Origin: Mycolicibacterium tokaiense | GTDB taxonomy: Bacteria; Actinomycetota; Actinomycetes; Mycobacteriales; Mycobacteriaceae | Length of the DNA stretch: 64,000 bases | Direction: 5' to 3' | NCBI RefSeq assembly: GCF_010725885.1 | Contig: NZ_AP022600.1 | Span: 5,084,001-5,148,000, forward strand | Part shown: in pieces, positions 52,901 through 62,304 of the stretch | How positions within the stretch are numbered: position 1 is the first letter of the stretch | How the letters are laid out: each line of letters begins with the position of its first letter | The notes under the pieces: generated by a model | Databases searched by the model: none | Told to the model about the DNA's origin: nothing | The model's input: the letters and a program-made list of their open reading frames with translations, nothing else | Position numbers and translations under genes: made by a program

Positions 52901-55900
52901 TGCAGCACAGTGGCGGGAAAATCGATGGGTTCCAACGCCTGCCGCGTGATGGCGTCGGCTGCAGTGTCCGCGGTGGGCGCGTACGCCCGGTTGTGCGCAT
53001 TACTGTAGAACCGCACTCCGGGTGCCTCGTGGGTCCGGCGCCGGTGGATGCGCCGCCAGGTGTCCGCAAACGGGGCCATCGCGCTGCAGTGGATCACCAT
53101 GTCCAGTCCCAGCGGGATGGCCACCGCACCCTCGGTCGCCTCGATGACGCGGCGGCAAGCCGCCGGGTCCCCGCCGATCACGCAGTCGTCGGGTGCCTGC
53201 ACGATGGTCATGTAGGCGCGGTCCTCGGTGGACAGCGCCGCCTCGACCTGCGCCTTGGGAGCGGTGATCCGCCAGCACTCCCAGGGTGCCGGTCGGTCAC
53301 CCAGGCCCCAATCCGCAGCCGCCACCGCGCATCTGCCGGTCAACTGGTCGCCGTACATCCCGGAGGCCTCGATCTCGGCCAGCATCTCCTCGAGATCCCG
53401 CCAAACCCCGAAAGCCAGCATGGCGTTGGTCTCCCCCGACGAGAGCCCGATCGCCGCGGTCGGGTTGAGGCCGAGCACGGCACGGGAGAACTCCGCGTGC
53501 GACTGGCAGACCACGGCGCATCCGGTCAGTTGTGCGCGCGGGTCCAGAGTCGTGACGTCGGCGCCGTACATCGCGGCCGCAAGGTCACCGACCCCGGGGA
53601 GGCGGGCGGCCAGCGCGTCGCCGATCTCGGGCCACGCCAGCAGCAGATCGCGTCCGGCACCCGGGTAGGCCGCAGCCGCGCCGGTGAAGCTGAAGGCCAG
53701 CTCACCGGCGATGGGCCCATCGGCGAATGCCACGCCGGGTCCGCTCGGAACCTGCCCGGCATCGAGTTGGTGCACCACCATCTGCCGCTGGGTGTCCAGC
53801 GTCGAAGTCCGTTCTGCGACCAGCGAACATCGCACGGGACCGGTCCCACCGGGGTTCCCGGCAACAAGCCGCCCGCGCAATTCCCGACGGTCGGCTGCGG
53901 CGTAGCGCTCGATCATCGGCACCGCCGCGACCGTCCAGGGTTGCGGCGCGTCCACCGCGGTCAGGGTGACGCCATCGGTGCGACCGCCGATCGACTCGAT
54001 GGAGACGTGTGAGCGGACGCCACCGGGCGCCGGTTGCGCTCCCGCGCTGTCCACCCGAACCCGCGATCGCAGGGCCACCGCCCTGGCGGCGACCTCCACG
54101 GCCGCGCCGGCGGCGTGCGTGCGACCGAAGCGCTCGGCAGCGGTGTTGGTCTCGGCGCCGGCGGAGTCACCCGCGGTGTCCAGGACCGCGATGATGGGGT
54201 CGCCGGCCGCCTCCGCATCGGCTCGCCGTTTCAGGACGAACGCCACCGCGGCGTCCCCCGGCTCCGCACCGGCACCGGTCTGCACCGCCTCGGCAGCGCT
54301 CTGATGCGCACGCTCGCAACACATGTCGACGGCGCCCGCAACCACGGCGTCGAGTTCCCCGCTGTGCAGTGCCCGCGCTGCGATACGCAAGGCGGTGACC
54401 GCGGACAACTCCTCGCTGGACACGGTGAAGCCGAATCCGCGGAAATCGCGCTGTGCGTGGATGCGGTTGGCCGGGATGTTCGGCATGGTGCCCACCACGG
54501 CGTCCGCGGTCAGCTGCGGCGCGGAATCGGTGTTGGCGAGCAGCCAGCCGTCATCGTCGGCGTGCACCACACGCAGACGCTGTCGGGCGATGGTGGCATC
54601 ACAGCCCATCCCGACGATCACCCCGGTGCGCTCCGGATCCGTCGTCACCTGTGAAAGGGCCTGAGCCGCTGCAGCCAGCATGGCGGTCTGTTGGCTGAGG
54701 CTGGCATGCAGTTCCACGGGCGGAAAGCCCAGCCCGGCGAGGTCGAGGGATACCGACTGCATCGGTGTGGCTGCCGCCGGGGTGCCCAGCGCGCGCCGCC
54801 GGAAGGATTCGGCGTCGGCCGCGTCTCCGGTCAGCACGCCCAGACCGCAGACCACGATGTCGCCGCGAAACAGGCGCGTGGGTGCGCACGCACGCCGAGT
54901 GGGTGCATGGCTTTCCACGATCAGGTGGGCGTTGTTGCCACCGAATCCGAAATTGCTGACCGCCGCCCGGGTGAGGGGGCCGTCCCAGGCCGCGGCGGTG
55001 GTCGACAGCTGGTAGGGCGTATCGCCCAGCGCGCGGATCGGGTTGTCGCACAGCACAGGTGGCGTGGTACCGGCCTGCATGGCCGACAGCACGTTGATGA
55101 GGCTGGCGGCGCCGGAGACGGTGATGGTGTGGCCGAGATTGCCCTTGAGCGCGCCCAGCCTCAGCGGCACCTCACCGTAGGTCGACATGATGCTCTCGAG
55201 TTCGGTCGCATCCCCGAGAGGGGTACCGGTGGCGTGGCAGTCGACATAGTCGATGTCCGACGGTCCCAGACCCGCCTGCTCCAGCGCAGCAGACATTGCA
55301 CGCGCCTGCCCGGACACGGCGGGGGCCAGGAATCCGCTCTGCCTGCCGTCATTGGACAGCCCGATTCCGGTGATGACGCCGAGGATCTGGTCACCGCGCC
55401 GCTGGGCGTCGACCACCGTGCGCAGAGCCACCAGGGCGGCACCCGCGGAGGGCACCAGGCCGTCGGCCGCGGCGTGGAACGGACGGGAGCGACCGGATGG
55501 GCTCAGCGCCTGCAGAGACGTGAAGCCGAGATGCAGGAACAGGTCGTCGGCACCGTTGATCCCGCCGGCCAACATCAGGTCGGCGGCGCCGTCATGCAGC
55601 GCGTCGCACGCGAGCTTGATCGCGTACAGCGACGACGCGCACGCCGCGTCCAGTGCGAACGCCGGACCGGTCATCTGCATCGCGCCGGCCACCAGCTGCA
55701 CCGGCAGGCCGGAGTTGAATCGGTTGCGTGGATCGACGTCACCTTCGCCGGACCACACGCTTTCGACGAACGCCGTGGCCGATGCGCTCGGGTAGGACAG
55801 GTTGCCCACGATCAGCCCGGTACCGGGCTCGGCCACCGGGCTGTCGAGCGCCCGCTGGGCGCAATAGGCCAGCCAGTGCACCAGAGGATCCAGCTGCGCG

Positions 55901-56157
55901 AAGCCCGGTATGGGCAAGGTGATCCCGGCCAGGTCAGCATCAGCAGCGATGTACCCGCCGGTGGCCGAGGCGACACGCAGTCCGGCGGTGCGACTGGCCT
56001 GCAACGCAGCGGGATCCACCCCCCGCCAGTGGTCCCGCGGCGTTGGTGACAGCAGGCTCTGACCGGCGAGTGTGGCACGGAACAGCGCCTCGGGTGAGGT
56101 GGCTCCGGGCAGGACGCAGCTGCGCCCGACGATGGCGACGGGTTCGAAATCGCTCAC
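49909..56157 (-). CDS. pfaC: PUFA-synthase-type PKS subunit (KS-CLF-AT-DH-DH)
   Basis: 2082-aa iterative polyketide/fatty-acid synthase subunit of the Pfa (polyunsaturated fatty acid synthase) class. Order: active KS (DAACASS, Cys173; CHATGTP; GNLGHT), a KS-like chain-length factor lacking the Cys, an acyltransferase (GLSSG, Ser906), a Pro/Ala-rich linker, then four hot-dog units forming two FabA-like dehydratases; the catalytic halves are at about His1599 (YDGHFKNDPCMPG) and His1979 (KAHFFQDPVQPG). Tandem FabA-type DHs and a KS-CLF pair are diagnostic of PfaC. Having an AT in the same chain resembles Schizochytrium/myxobacterial arrangements rather than Shewanella. GTG 56157 overlaps the pfaA stop (GTGA). 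No ACP, KR or thioesterase is present. Confidence 0.88.
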   Translation of the reverse strand: MSDFEPVAIVGRSCVLPGATSPEALFRATLAGQSLLSPTPRDHWRGVDPAALQASRTAGLRVASATGGYIAADADLAGITLPIPGFAQLDPLVHWLAYCAQRALDSPVAEPGTGLIVGNLSYPSASATAFVESVWSGEGDVDPRNRFNSGLPVQLVAGAMQMTGPAFALDAACASSLYAIKLACDALHDGAADLMLAGGINGADDLFLHLGFTSLQALSPSGRSRPFHAAADGLVPSAGAALVALRTVVDAQRRGDQILGVITGIGLSNDGRQSGFLAPAVSGQARAMSAALEQAGLGPSDIDYVDCHATGTPLGDATELESIMSTYGEVPLRLGALKGNLGHTITVSGAASLINVLSAMQAGTTPPVLCDNPIRALGDTPYQLSTTAAAWDGPLTRAAVSNFGFGGNNAHLIVESHAPTRRACAPTRLFRGDIVVCGLGVLTGDAADAESFRRRALGTPAAATPMQSVSLDLAGLGFPPVELHASLSQQTAMLAAAAQALSQVTTDPERTGVIVGMGCDATIARQRLRVVHADDDGWLLANTDSAPQLTADAVVGTMPNIPANRIHAQRDFRGFGFTVSSEELSAVTALRIAARALHSGELDAVVAGAVDMCCERAHQSAAEAVQTGAGAEPGDAAVAFVLKRRADAEAAGDPIIAVLDTAGDSAGAETNTAAERFGRTHAAGAAVEVAARAVALRSRVRVDSAGAQPAPGGVRSHVSIESIGGRTDGVTLTAVDAPQPWTVAAVPMIERYAAADRRELRGRLVAGNPGGTGPVRCSLVAERTSTLDTQRQMVVHQLDAGQVPSGPGVAFADGPIAGELAFSFTGAAAAYPGAGRDLLLAWPEIGDALAARLPGVGDLAAAMYGADVTTLDPRAQLTGCAVVCQSHAEFSRAVLGLNPTAAIGLSSGETNAMLAFGVWRDLEEMLAEIEASGMYGDQLTGRCAVAAADWGLGDRPAPWECWRITAPKAQVEAALSTEDRAYMTIVQAPDDCVIGGDPAACRRVIEATEGAVAIPLGLDMVIHCSAMAPFADTWRRIHRRRTHEAPGVRFYSNAHNRAYAPTADTAADAITRQALEPIDFPATVLQAWHDGVRVFVEHGPRGILTAAVGKILGDRPHVAVALDSQERRGLRALAESVSTLWVHGVEVDVDAVDARMARLRELSASTSQPGRAITVPAHWPDIVSVPETSQKDTMPAPDPALIQAMPPAPAQPTPVALPTAEVVVHQRPAAPAALGDRMAAALNLVTAAGAAQAHFVERQARAHQDFLAMRAEMVAMATGRSAPPPDVPAPPVVPPVAAAPIASPPAAHPVPPAPLWNRAQLETLASGAISEVFGPGFAELDRYPRLVRMPEPPLLLADRVMSIEGEPGTMGTGRIVTETDVDPAAWYMHNGRMSPGVVIESGQADLLLASWLGADFSNRSERVYRLLGCDLTFMGELPRAGDTLRYDIHIDGHATTGDTRLFFFHYDCYIGDRLMISVRNGQAGFFSDDELAQSDGVLWNADTDAPREGSRRDEPPCVTTKTSFGRADLDAFVDGRAYACFGAGFERAAAHTRTPATPGGRLRLFDEIAEFDPHGGPWGRGYLRATSEVPTDAWFYDGHFKNDPCMPGTLMADAATQALSFAMAAYGFTVERDGWRFEPVPDELARFVCRGQVIPDWDHHLDYEVFIEEIIDGPTPTVYAALLCRSDGFKVFHCRRFGMRLVPDWPMPQAPGPAHILANGKDVRGDHGALLACARGKPSDAFGALYAPFDGTRRAPRLPDEPYHFVSRISSIDCPPGIPTPGGTVVAEYDVPEAEWYFADGRCGAVPLSVLIEILLQPCGWLSSYMGFAANRSDDVVFRNLDGNDVVLHKAAGVGTLKVTSTLTRFAEGGGSTIVFFDVVCTQGVDVVMTMKTAFGFFSPEALKNQVGLRVAPGALQALSVTAPVTMGYGELGGSPELAQNRLQVIDRLKFWPGGGEAGLGRLVAEYDVHPEAWFFKAHFFQDPVQPGSLGLEAMQQAARATARLAGLAGEGSVFEPVAVGQSFNWRFRGQVVPTNKRTRSEIEILATASDDAGTLIVFKGAFWVDDLCIYDTTGMGVRIIV

Positions 56158-59100
56158 GCCGAGCTGTCCGCCCCGCTGCCGGCGACGTAGAACTCCACCG
56201 CGGCGAGTTCGGCCACCAACTGTCCGTCGCCGGACTCCAGCACGATGTCGAAGTCGACCTGCTTGTCGCTGACCGGGTACGCGGCGAGGCGACACCGCAG
56301 TGCGGAAGCCGCATCGACCGGCCGGTGCAGGACCGCGCGCCCGATGCGCACCGGCAACACCAGTGGCCGTCCGTGCACACCTGACCAGAGGATGCCCAGC
56401 TGCAGCCCACCGTCCACCGCAGCTGCGTCGATCGCCCAATTGTGCTGTGGCCAGCCCAGTTCGTGCAGTCCCTTGACCGTGGCGGTCCCGCCACCGGGCC
56501 CAACGGTGCCGAGTTGGTCGAGGGCGGCGAAACGCGGTCCGTGGAACAACCGGTCGGTGTAGGCCTGCGCCACGCTCATCGGCCAGTCGGCCCCGGACGT
56601 CTCGGGCACGAACAACCTGGGCACCGCGCTGTCCTCGGGAACCACCGCGGCACGATAGCGCTTGCGTCCCTCGCCGTCGGTGACGGTGACGGTGTAGGCC
56701 GGCCCGGCGGGTTCGAAATCCAATGTCAGTTCCTGCTTCTCGCGATCGGCGAAGGTCACCCCCGAGAGCACCTGGAAGTCCTGCACCACACACCGCTCAC
56801 CGGCGAGCAGGCCTTCGGCTGCGCGCAGCATGGCATCCACCACCATCACCACGGGCACCACCACGCGGCCACGGACCTGGTGATCCACCAGCATCGGCAG
56901 GATCTCGGTCGAGACGTCCCAGTCCAGGCGGGCGGTCCGCAGCCGTGGCTGCGCGGGTGCGGCCACCACGATCGCGGTGGCCGGTGATCGGCGCAGTGCA
57001 TGGTCGGCGAAGAACTGAGCGCCCTCCTCGAGGGGAATGACATCGACGCCCGAGCTCAGGAATCGACTCTTGAGCGTTGCGTCCACCATTCCGCCGTCCC
57101 AGGGTCCCCACCCGAAGGCACGGACCACGCAGTCGCAGCCCCGGCTGACCGACTCGCGCGCAGCGATGGTCTCCAGGGCGGCGTTGGCGGCGGCGTAGGC
57201 CGACTGCCCGGGGTTGCCTGCCCGCGCAGCGATCGAGGAGAACAACGAGATGAAGCGCAGATGGTCGGTGGCTGTTGCGGAGAGCAGCGCCTCGGCACCC
57301 ATCACCTTGGTGGCGAACACCCGGGTGAACTGGGCCTCATCCAGGTCCTCCAGGCGGCGGTCTGCCAGCACTCCCGCACCGTGCACCACTCCCACGATGG
57401 GACCAAGGTCCTGCCGGACTTGGTCCAGTACCCGCCCGAGCTCAGCCCGGTCGGCGATGTCGACGGCGAAGTAACGCGCCGTGGTGCCCTGCTGCTCCGC
57501 GCCGGCGAGCGTGTCGCGTACCTCCTGCTCGGCCAGCAGGGCCGCCGCCTGGGAGCGAGCTTCCGGCAGACCCATCTGCTGACCCCGCTCCCGGGCGGAC
57601 GCCACCAGGGCCGTGGCGATCTCGGTCAGAGTAGTGCCCTGGGTGCGTAGACCGGCGGGCTGCTCGCGCAGGGCGGTGCGGCCCAGGAGCGCCAGTTGCA
57701 GGCCGTGGCGTTGTGCCAGGGCCAGCGCCGAACGGGCGGTCACGCCCCGCGCGCCGCCGGTCACCACGACGACGCCGCCCTCGTCGACGCTGATGTTCTC
57801 CCCCATGGGCGACATCTCGGCGTCATCCACGGCGACCAACCGGCTGCCGTCATCACGCAGCGCCACCTCCACGCCGCTGCCCCCGGCCAACAGTTCGGCG
57901 GTGAGTCGTTGTGCGTCCAGGGTTTCCATGTCGACGGCCCGGACCGATCCGTTGGGCCATTCCCATGCCGCGGTCTTGGCCAGGCTGGCCACCCCGAGGG
58001 CAACGTCGGATTCGCGGAAGCGGCCGCCGGTGGACTGCACGGTGACGAACAATCGTGAATGCCCGTTGCTGGTGGCGACGCTACGGGCGGCGCGGAACGC
58101 GCGCAGGTGCATGTCGACGCCGTCCTGGGCGCTGTTCACCGGCCCCAGCGCGGCGAGGCTGATGACGGCGCTCGCCTGCTCCGGCACTGTGTCGACCACC
58201 CGTGCCTTGATCTCATGGGACGTCATCACCTGTTCGAGTTCGGCGGCGAACTCCGGGTCCTCATCGGTGATGAACACCTCACCGTCGCGCAGGCCCGCCA
58301 TGGCGAGCCCGCTCGGCGGGGCGCTGCGGAACTCCACCTCGGTGGTGCGCAACCCGCCCGACGGGGTGGGTTCCCCCGAATCATGCTGTTTTTCTTGTTC
58401 TTCGGTGGATTCCTCGTCTGTTCCGAAGCCACCCAGGGTGTCGACCACGTCCTGCAGCGTGCGCAACCGCGCCAACTCCGACGCAGGCACCTGCGGAGCA
58501 CCCGGGAACCGCGACTGCAACGCCGCCAAGATCTCGACCTGCTTGATCGAATCGATCCCCAGCTCGGCCTCCATCTCCATCTCCAGGCCCAGCATCGCCA
58601 CCGGATAACCCGTCTTCTCCGACACCACCGACAGCACCACATCCCCCACCGGCTCACCCACCACCGGCTCACCCACCACCGGGGTCCCCGCCGGCACCAC
58701 AACCGCAGCGCCAGAACCGAAATCCGCCAGCGAATCCACCACGTCCTGCAGCGTGCGCAACCGCGCCAACTCCGACGCAGGCACCTGCGGAGCACCCGGG
58801 AACCGCGACTGCAACGCCGCCAAGATCTCGACCTGCTTGATCGAATCGATCCCCAGCTCGGCCTCCATCTCCATCTCCAGGCCCAGCATCGCCACCGGAT
58901 AACCCGTCTTCTCCGACACCACCGACAGCACCACATCCCCCACCGGCTCACCCACCACCTGCACCGGTGCCGCGGTCGCAGGTTGCGGCGTGGGGGGTGT
59001 GCTCACCGGCGGCGCGGGCGGCTGCGGCGCCAGAACAGGAGGCGCCGCGAAAGAGGGCATGGCGACCGGAACGGCGTCCATCGGTGCGGTGACGGGCGCG

Positions 59101-62100
59101 AGCGCCGGCGCGGCAGTACCTTCCGGAGCCCCGTTGCCGACGATCTGCGCCATCATCTGCGTCGCCATCCCCAGGAAGGCCTGATGGCTCTCGGCCACCG
59201 CGTCGAGGTACCGCTCGTGCTGGTCGGCAGTTTCCTTCTGCAGGCGATCGATCACGCTCCAGGCATCCTGGGACAGCGGTGCGTGCGCCGCTGTCGGGAC
59301 GGTCACCGCGGCTGGAGCAACGGGCTTTGGCACGGGGGGCTGGGACACCTGGGTGTGGGTCAGCGGAGCCGCCGCCATCGGCTGCACCTCCGCGATCGGC
59401 GCCACTGCGGCGGCAGCCGGCGCCGACCGGGCTTTCACAACGTCACGCTTGGGAGTGATCACCGCTGCGCCGTCCGCCGGCGGATACGGTTTGCCAAGGT
59501 TCGCTCCTCCCACCCTGACGGCATGTGCCGGCGGTGGATTGTGCTTGTCGGGGATCTCGTAGGACTCGAACAGCGCTGCCAGGTCCAACGCCACGCCGTC
59601 AGCAGCCAGAGCCGCCAGGCCACGGTGCCAGCCGCGCAGTCCGTCGACCTTCGGATCGTCGAGCGCCACAGCTTTGTGTGGCGTGCCATCCAGGATCTGG
59701 TCGACCAGCCGGGTCAGCACGCGGCCCGGGCCCACCTCGATGAACCGCGTGATGCCGTCGCGGGACATCGCCTCGATCATCTCCCGGAACCGCACGGGCT
59801 GACGGACCTGATCTCCGAGTTGGTCGGCCACCGACTGCCCGTAGGGTTGCGCTGTCGCGTTCGCGTAGACCGGGAATGCGGCCGCACCCAGTTCCAGCGT
59901 CGTGAGGTACTCCGTCAGCGGTGCCGAGCTCGACGCCACGATGGGCGAGTGGAACGCCGAGGCCACCGGCAGGCGCACGGTGGTCAACCCCGCCGCTCCG
60001 GCCGCGGTCTCGACCCAGCTGATGTCTGTGCGATGTCCGGCCACCACCACCTGGGTGGGGGCGTTGTCGTTGGCGATGACGAGCGTTCCGATGTCCGCCG
60101 GGGCCGAATCCAGCAGTGCGCGAACGGTGTCGGCGCCGGCGGTGACGGCGAGCATCGCGCCGTCCTGCCCGCTGCCGGCCTCTGCCATCAAAAGTCCACG
60201 CGTGCGTGCTGTCTCGGCCAGCCGGTGCACCGGCAGAACGCCCGCGGCGGCCAGCGCCGTCACCTCGCCGAAACTGTGTCCGGCCGCAGCCTCGGCGGTG
60301 ACACCCAACAGATCCAGCAACGCCAGCTGCGCCCGGCTCGTGGTCGCGATCGCCGGTTGCGCATTCTCCATGGCAGTCAACGCTGCAGTGTTGGCCTCAG
60401 ACACGCTGGCGTCAAAGGCGGGTTCGGGGAACACCACGCGATGCAGATCGGCCAGGTCACCGGCCAGGTCGTCCCATACCCGCAGTGCTGCCGGGAAGGC
60501 CAGCGCCAGATCGGCGCCCATGCCGACGTACTGACTGCCCTGCCCGGGAAACAGGAACGCGGTACGGCCTGCTCGCGGCTGCCCCACACCGACCGCGATA
60601 TCGGGGTCTTTCAGCTGCGTCGCCGTTCCCTGCGCCAGCGCACTGCTCAGTCGCTCGATGAGCCTACGCAGACTCGCGGTGTCCGCGGCGACCAGCCCTG
60701 CGCGAGCCGGGTGGGTGGAGTCGAACTCGCGGGCACAGTCGTAGGCAATCCGGGCCAGGCTCTCCCCGGCATCGAGCGCTGCCGCCACGGTGTCGAGTCG
60801 CGGCCCCAGCTCGGCTTCGGTGCCGGCGCTGATCAGCACGAGTTCACTCGGCAGCGTGCGAAGCCGCTTGGCCCGTTGCGCGCCGCGGTACTCCTCGAGC
60901 GTCACGTGGAAGTTGCTGCCGCCAAAGCCGAATGAGCTGACACCGGCACGCCGGGGCTGATTGCCGGAGCGAATCCAGGGGCGTGTCTGGGCGTTGAGGT
61001 AGAACGGCGTGTCGTCCAGCTCCAGTGCCGGGTTGGGCCGGTCCACCTTGAGAGTTCCGGGCAGTGTGGAATGCTGCAGCGCCAGTATCGCTTTGATCAA
61101 CCCGGCAGCGCCCGCTGCAGCCTTGGTGTGGCCGATCTGGGACTTGACCGAACCCAACGCGCACCGCCCCGCCGGGTCGGTGAACACGGACTTCAAGCCG
61201 GCGAACTCTGCGACGTCGCCCGCCTTGGTGGCGGTGCCGTGCGCTTCGACGAGTTCGACGGTGCTGGGTGCGTACCCGGCGCGCTCGTAGGCCCGCCGCA
61301 GTGCCTTGGCCTGTCCCTCTGAGCGGGGGGCGTACACGCTGGACGCCCGGCCGTCCGACGACGACCCCAGACCCCGGATCACGGCGTGGATCACGTCACC
61401 GTCACGCTCGGCATCGTCGAGTCTCTTGAGCGCCAGCATGCCCACGCCTTCGCCGATGATGGTGCCATCAGCGCCGTCGGAGAACGGTCTGCAGTCGCCA
61501 GTCGGCGAGAAGGCCGGGGTCTTGGAGAAGCACATGTACATCATGACGTCGTTGAGGGCATCAACACCGCCGGTCAGCACCAGATCGGACTCGTGCAGAT
61601 ACAAGCGGTGCAGGGCGGTCTGCAGCGCCGACAGCGAGCTGGCGCACGCCGCGTCCACCACGAAGTTGCTTCCGCCGAGGTCCAGCCGGTTGGCCACCCG
61701 GCCGGCGACGACATTGCCCAGCAGCCCCGGGAAGGTGCTCTCCTGCCACGCCGGGTAGTTGTCGGCGATGTCCTGGCAGATGGTGTCGGCCTCGTCTTCA
61801 GCCAACCCGTTCTCCAGCAGTGCTTTACGCCAGACCGGGCGCTGCATTCGTGAGCCCATCTGGACCACGAGTTCGGTGGTGGATGCCACCCCCAGCACCA
61901 CGTCCACGCGGTCGAGGTCCACGTCGGCTCCCCCGCGCATCGCCTCGTCGAGAACCTTCCTGGCGGCGATGAGCGCCAGGATCTGCGCTGAATCAGTCGA
62001 GGGCAGCGCATTGGGGGGCAGGCCGAACCGGACCGGATCGAACAGCACCGGGTCGATGAAACCACCACGCTTGCAATAGGTCCGATCAGGAACTTTGGGG

Positions 62101-62276
62101 TCCGGATCGAAGTAATCCTCGATCAGCCAGTGGGAGGGAGGTACATCACCGATGGCATCCCGGCCACCGATCACGGTGCGCCAATAGCCGTCCAGCCCGG
62201 GCTCGCCCGGATAAATGGCCGTCATCCCGATCACGGCGACCGGGGTGGCTGATGCGTGCTTTTCGGGTTCGGTCAT
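56154..62276 (-). CDS. pfaA: PUFA-synthase-type PKS subunit (KS-AT-ACP-ACP-KR-DH)
   Basis: 2040-aa Pfa-type synthase subunit. KS (DAACASSLSAL, Cys211; EAHGTATKAGD; KSQIGHTKAAAG), malonyl-type AT (FPGQGSQYVGMG; GHSFGE, Ser668), a Pro/Ala linker, two tandem acyl-carrier domains each with LGIDSIKQVEIL (Ser1145 and Ser1243), a ketoreductase (VVVTGGARGVTA and GNPGQSAYAAANAALE), and a C-terminal hot-dog/DH-like domain (VRGRVVVPVVMVVDAML). The order KS-AT-ACPn-KR-DH is exactly that of PfaA; two ACPs is low compared with the usual four to nine. ATG 62276 has GAGAGG upstream; the open frame extends to 62366. It lies 28 bp downstream of pfaD. Confidence 0.9.
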   Translation of the reverse strand: MTEPEKHASATPVAVIGMTAIYPGEPGLDGYWRTVIGGRDAIGDVPPSHWLIEDYFDPDPKVPDRTYCKRGGFIDPVLFDPVRFGLPPNALPSTDSAQILALIAARKVLDEAMRGGADVDLDRVDVVLGVASTTELVVQMGSRMQRPVWRKALLENGLAEDEADTICQDIADNYPAWQESTFPGLLGNVVAGRVANRLDLGGSNFVVDAACASSLSALQTALHRLYLHESDLVLTGGVDALNDVMMYMCFSKTPAFSPTGDCRPFSDGADGTIIGEGVGMLALKRLDDAERDGDVIHAVIRGLGSSSDGRASSVYAPRSEGQAKALRRAYERAGYAPSTVELVEAHGTATKAGDVAEFAGLKSVFTDPAGRCALGSVKSQIGHTKAAAGAAGLIKAILALQHSTLPGTLKVDRPNPALELDDTPFYLNAQTRPWIRSGNQPRRAGVSSFGFGGSNFHVTLEEYRGAQRAKRLRTLPSELVLISAGTEAELGPRLDTVAAALDAGESLARIAYDCAREFDSTHPARAGLVAADTASLRRLIERLSSALAQGTATQLKDPDIAVGVGQPRAGRTAFLFPGQGSQYVGMGADLALAFPAALRVWDDLAGDLADLHRVVFPEPAFDASVSEANTAALTAMENAQPAIATTSRAQLALLDLLGVTAEAAAGHSFGEVTALAAAGVLPVHRLAETARTRGLLMAEAGSGQDGAMLAVTAGADTVRALLDSAPADIGTLVIANDNAPTQVVVAGHRTDISWVETAAGAAGLTTVRLPVASAFHSPIVASSSAPLTEYLTTLELGAAAFPVYANATAQPYGQSVADQLGDQVRQPVRFREMIEAMSRDGITRFIEVGPGRVLTRLVDQILDGTPHKAVALDDPKVDGLRGWHRGLAALAADGVALDLAALFESYEIPDKHNPPPAHAVRVGGANLGKPYPPADGAAVITPKRDVVKARSAPAAAAVAPIAEVQPMAAAPLTHTQVSQPPVPKPVAPAAVTVPTAAHAPLSQDAWSVIDRLQKETADQHERYLDAVAESHQAFLGMATQMMAQIVGNGAPEGTAAPALAPVTAPMDAVPVAMPSFAAPPVLAPQPPAPPVSTPPTPQPATAAPVQVVGEPVGDVVLSVVSEKTGYPVAMLGLEMEMEAELGIDSIKQVEILAALQSRFPGAPQVPASELARLRTLQDVVDSLADFGSGAAVVVPAGTPVVGEPVVGEPVGDVVLSVVSEKTGYPVAMLGLEMEMEAELGIDSIKQVEILAALQSRFPGAPQVPASELARLRTLQDVVDTLGGFGTDEESTEEQEKQHDSGEPTPSGGLRTTEVEFRSAPPSGLAMAGLRDGEVFITDEDPEFAAELEQVMTSHEIKARVVDTVPEQASAVISLAALGPVNSAQDGVDMHLRAFRAARSVATSNGHSRLFVTVQSTGGRFRESDVALGVASLAKTAAWEWPNGSVRAVDMETLDAQRLTAELLAGGSGVEVALRDDGSRLVAVDDAEMSPMGENISVDEGGVVVVTGGARGVTARSALALAQRHGLQLALLGRTALREQPAGLRTQGTTLTEIATALVASARERGQQMGLPEARSQAAALLAEQEVRDTLAGAEQQGTTARYFAVDIADRAELGRVLDQVRQDLGPIVGVVHGAGVLADRRLEDLDEAQFTRVFATKVMGAEALLSATATDHLRFISLFSSIAARAGNPGQSAYAAANAALETIAARESVSRGCDCVVRAFGWGPWDGGMVDATLKSRFLSSGVDVIPLEEGAQFFADHALRRSPATAIVVAAPAQPRLRTARLDWDVSTEILPMLVDHQVRGRVVVPVVMVVDAMLRAAEGLLAGERCVVQDFQVLSGVTFADREKQELTLDFEPAGPAYTVTVTDGEGRKRYRAAVVPEDSAVPRLFVPETSGADWPMSVAQAYTDRLFHGPRFAALDQLGTVGPGGGTATVKGLHELGWPQHNWAIDAAAVDGGLQLGILWSGVHGRPLVLPVRIGRAVLHRPVDAASALRCRLAAYPVSDKQVDFDIVLESGDGQLVAELAAVEFYVAGSGADSSA
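58444..58665 (-). repeat. Tandem ACP repeat (partner 58738-58959)
   Basis: 222-bp direct repeat, offset exactly 294 bp (98 codons), no mismatch seen. It encodes most of each acyl-carrier domain. The plus strand is C-rich although coding is on the minus strand (58861-58920: C 29, G 9). Looks like a unit prone to expansion or contraction. Confidence 0.9.
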
Positions 62277-62304
62277 GACACCTCTCATAGGCCGGACGAC
62301 AACA

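Noticed and set aside
58444..58959. Possible CRISPR or mobile repeat
   Set aside because: The repeat unit is an in-frame acyl-carrier domain, too long for CRISPR and without spacers or transposase.
58059..60935. 958-codon plus-strand frame inside pfaA
   Set aside because: Composition is Arg/His/Gln-rich without recognisable domains, and it lies antisense to the KS/AT/ACP coding sequence.
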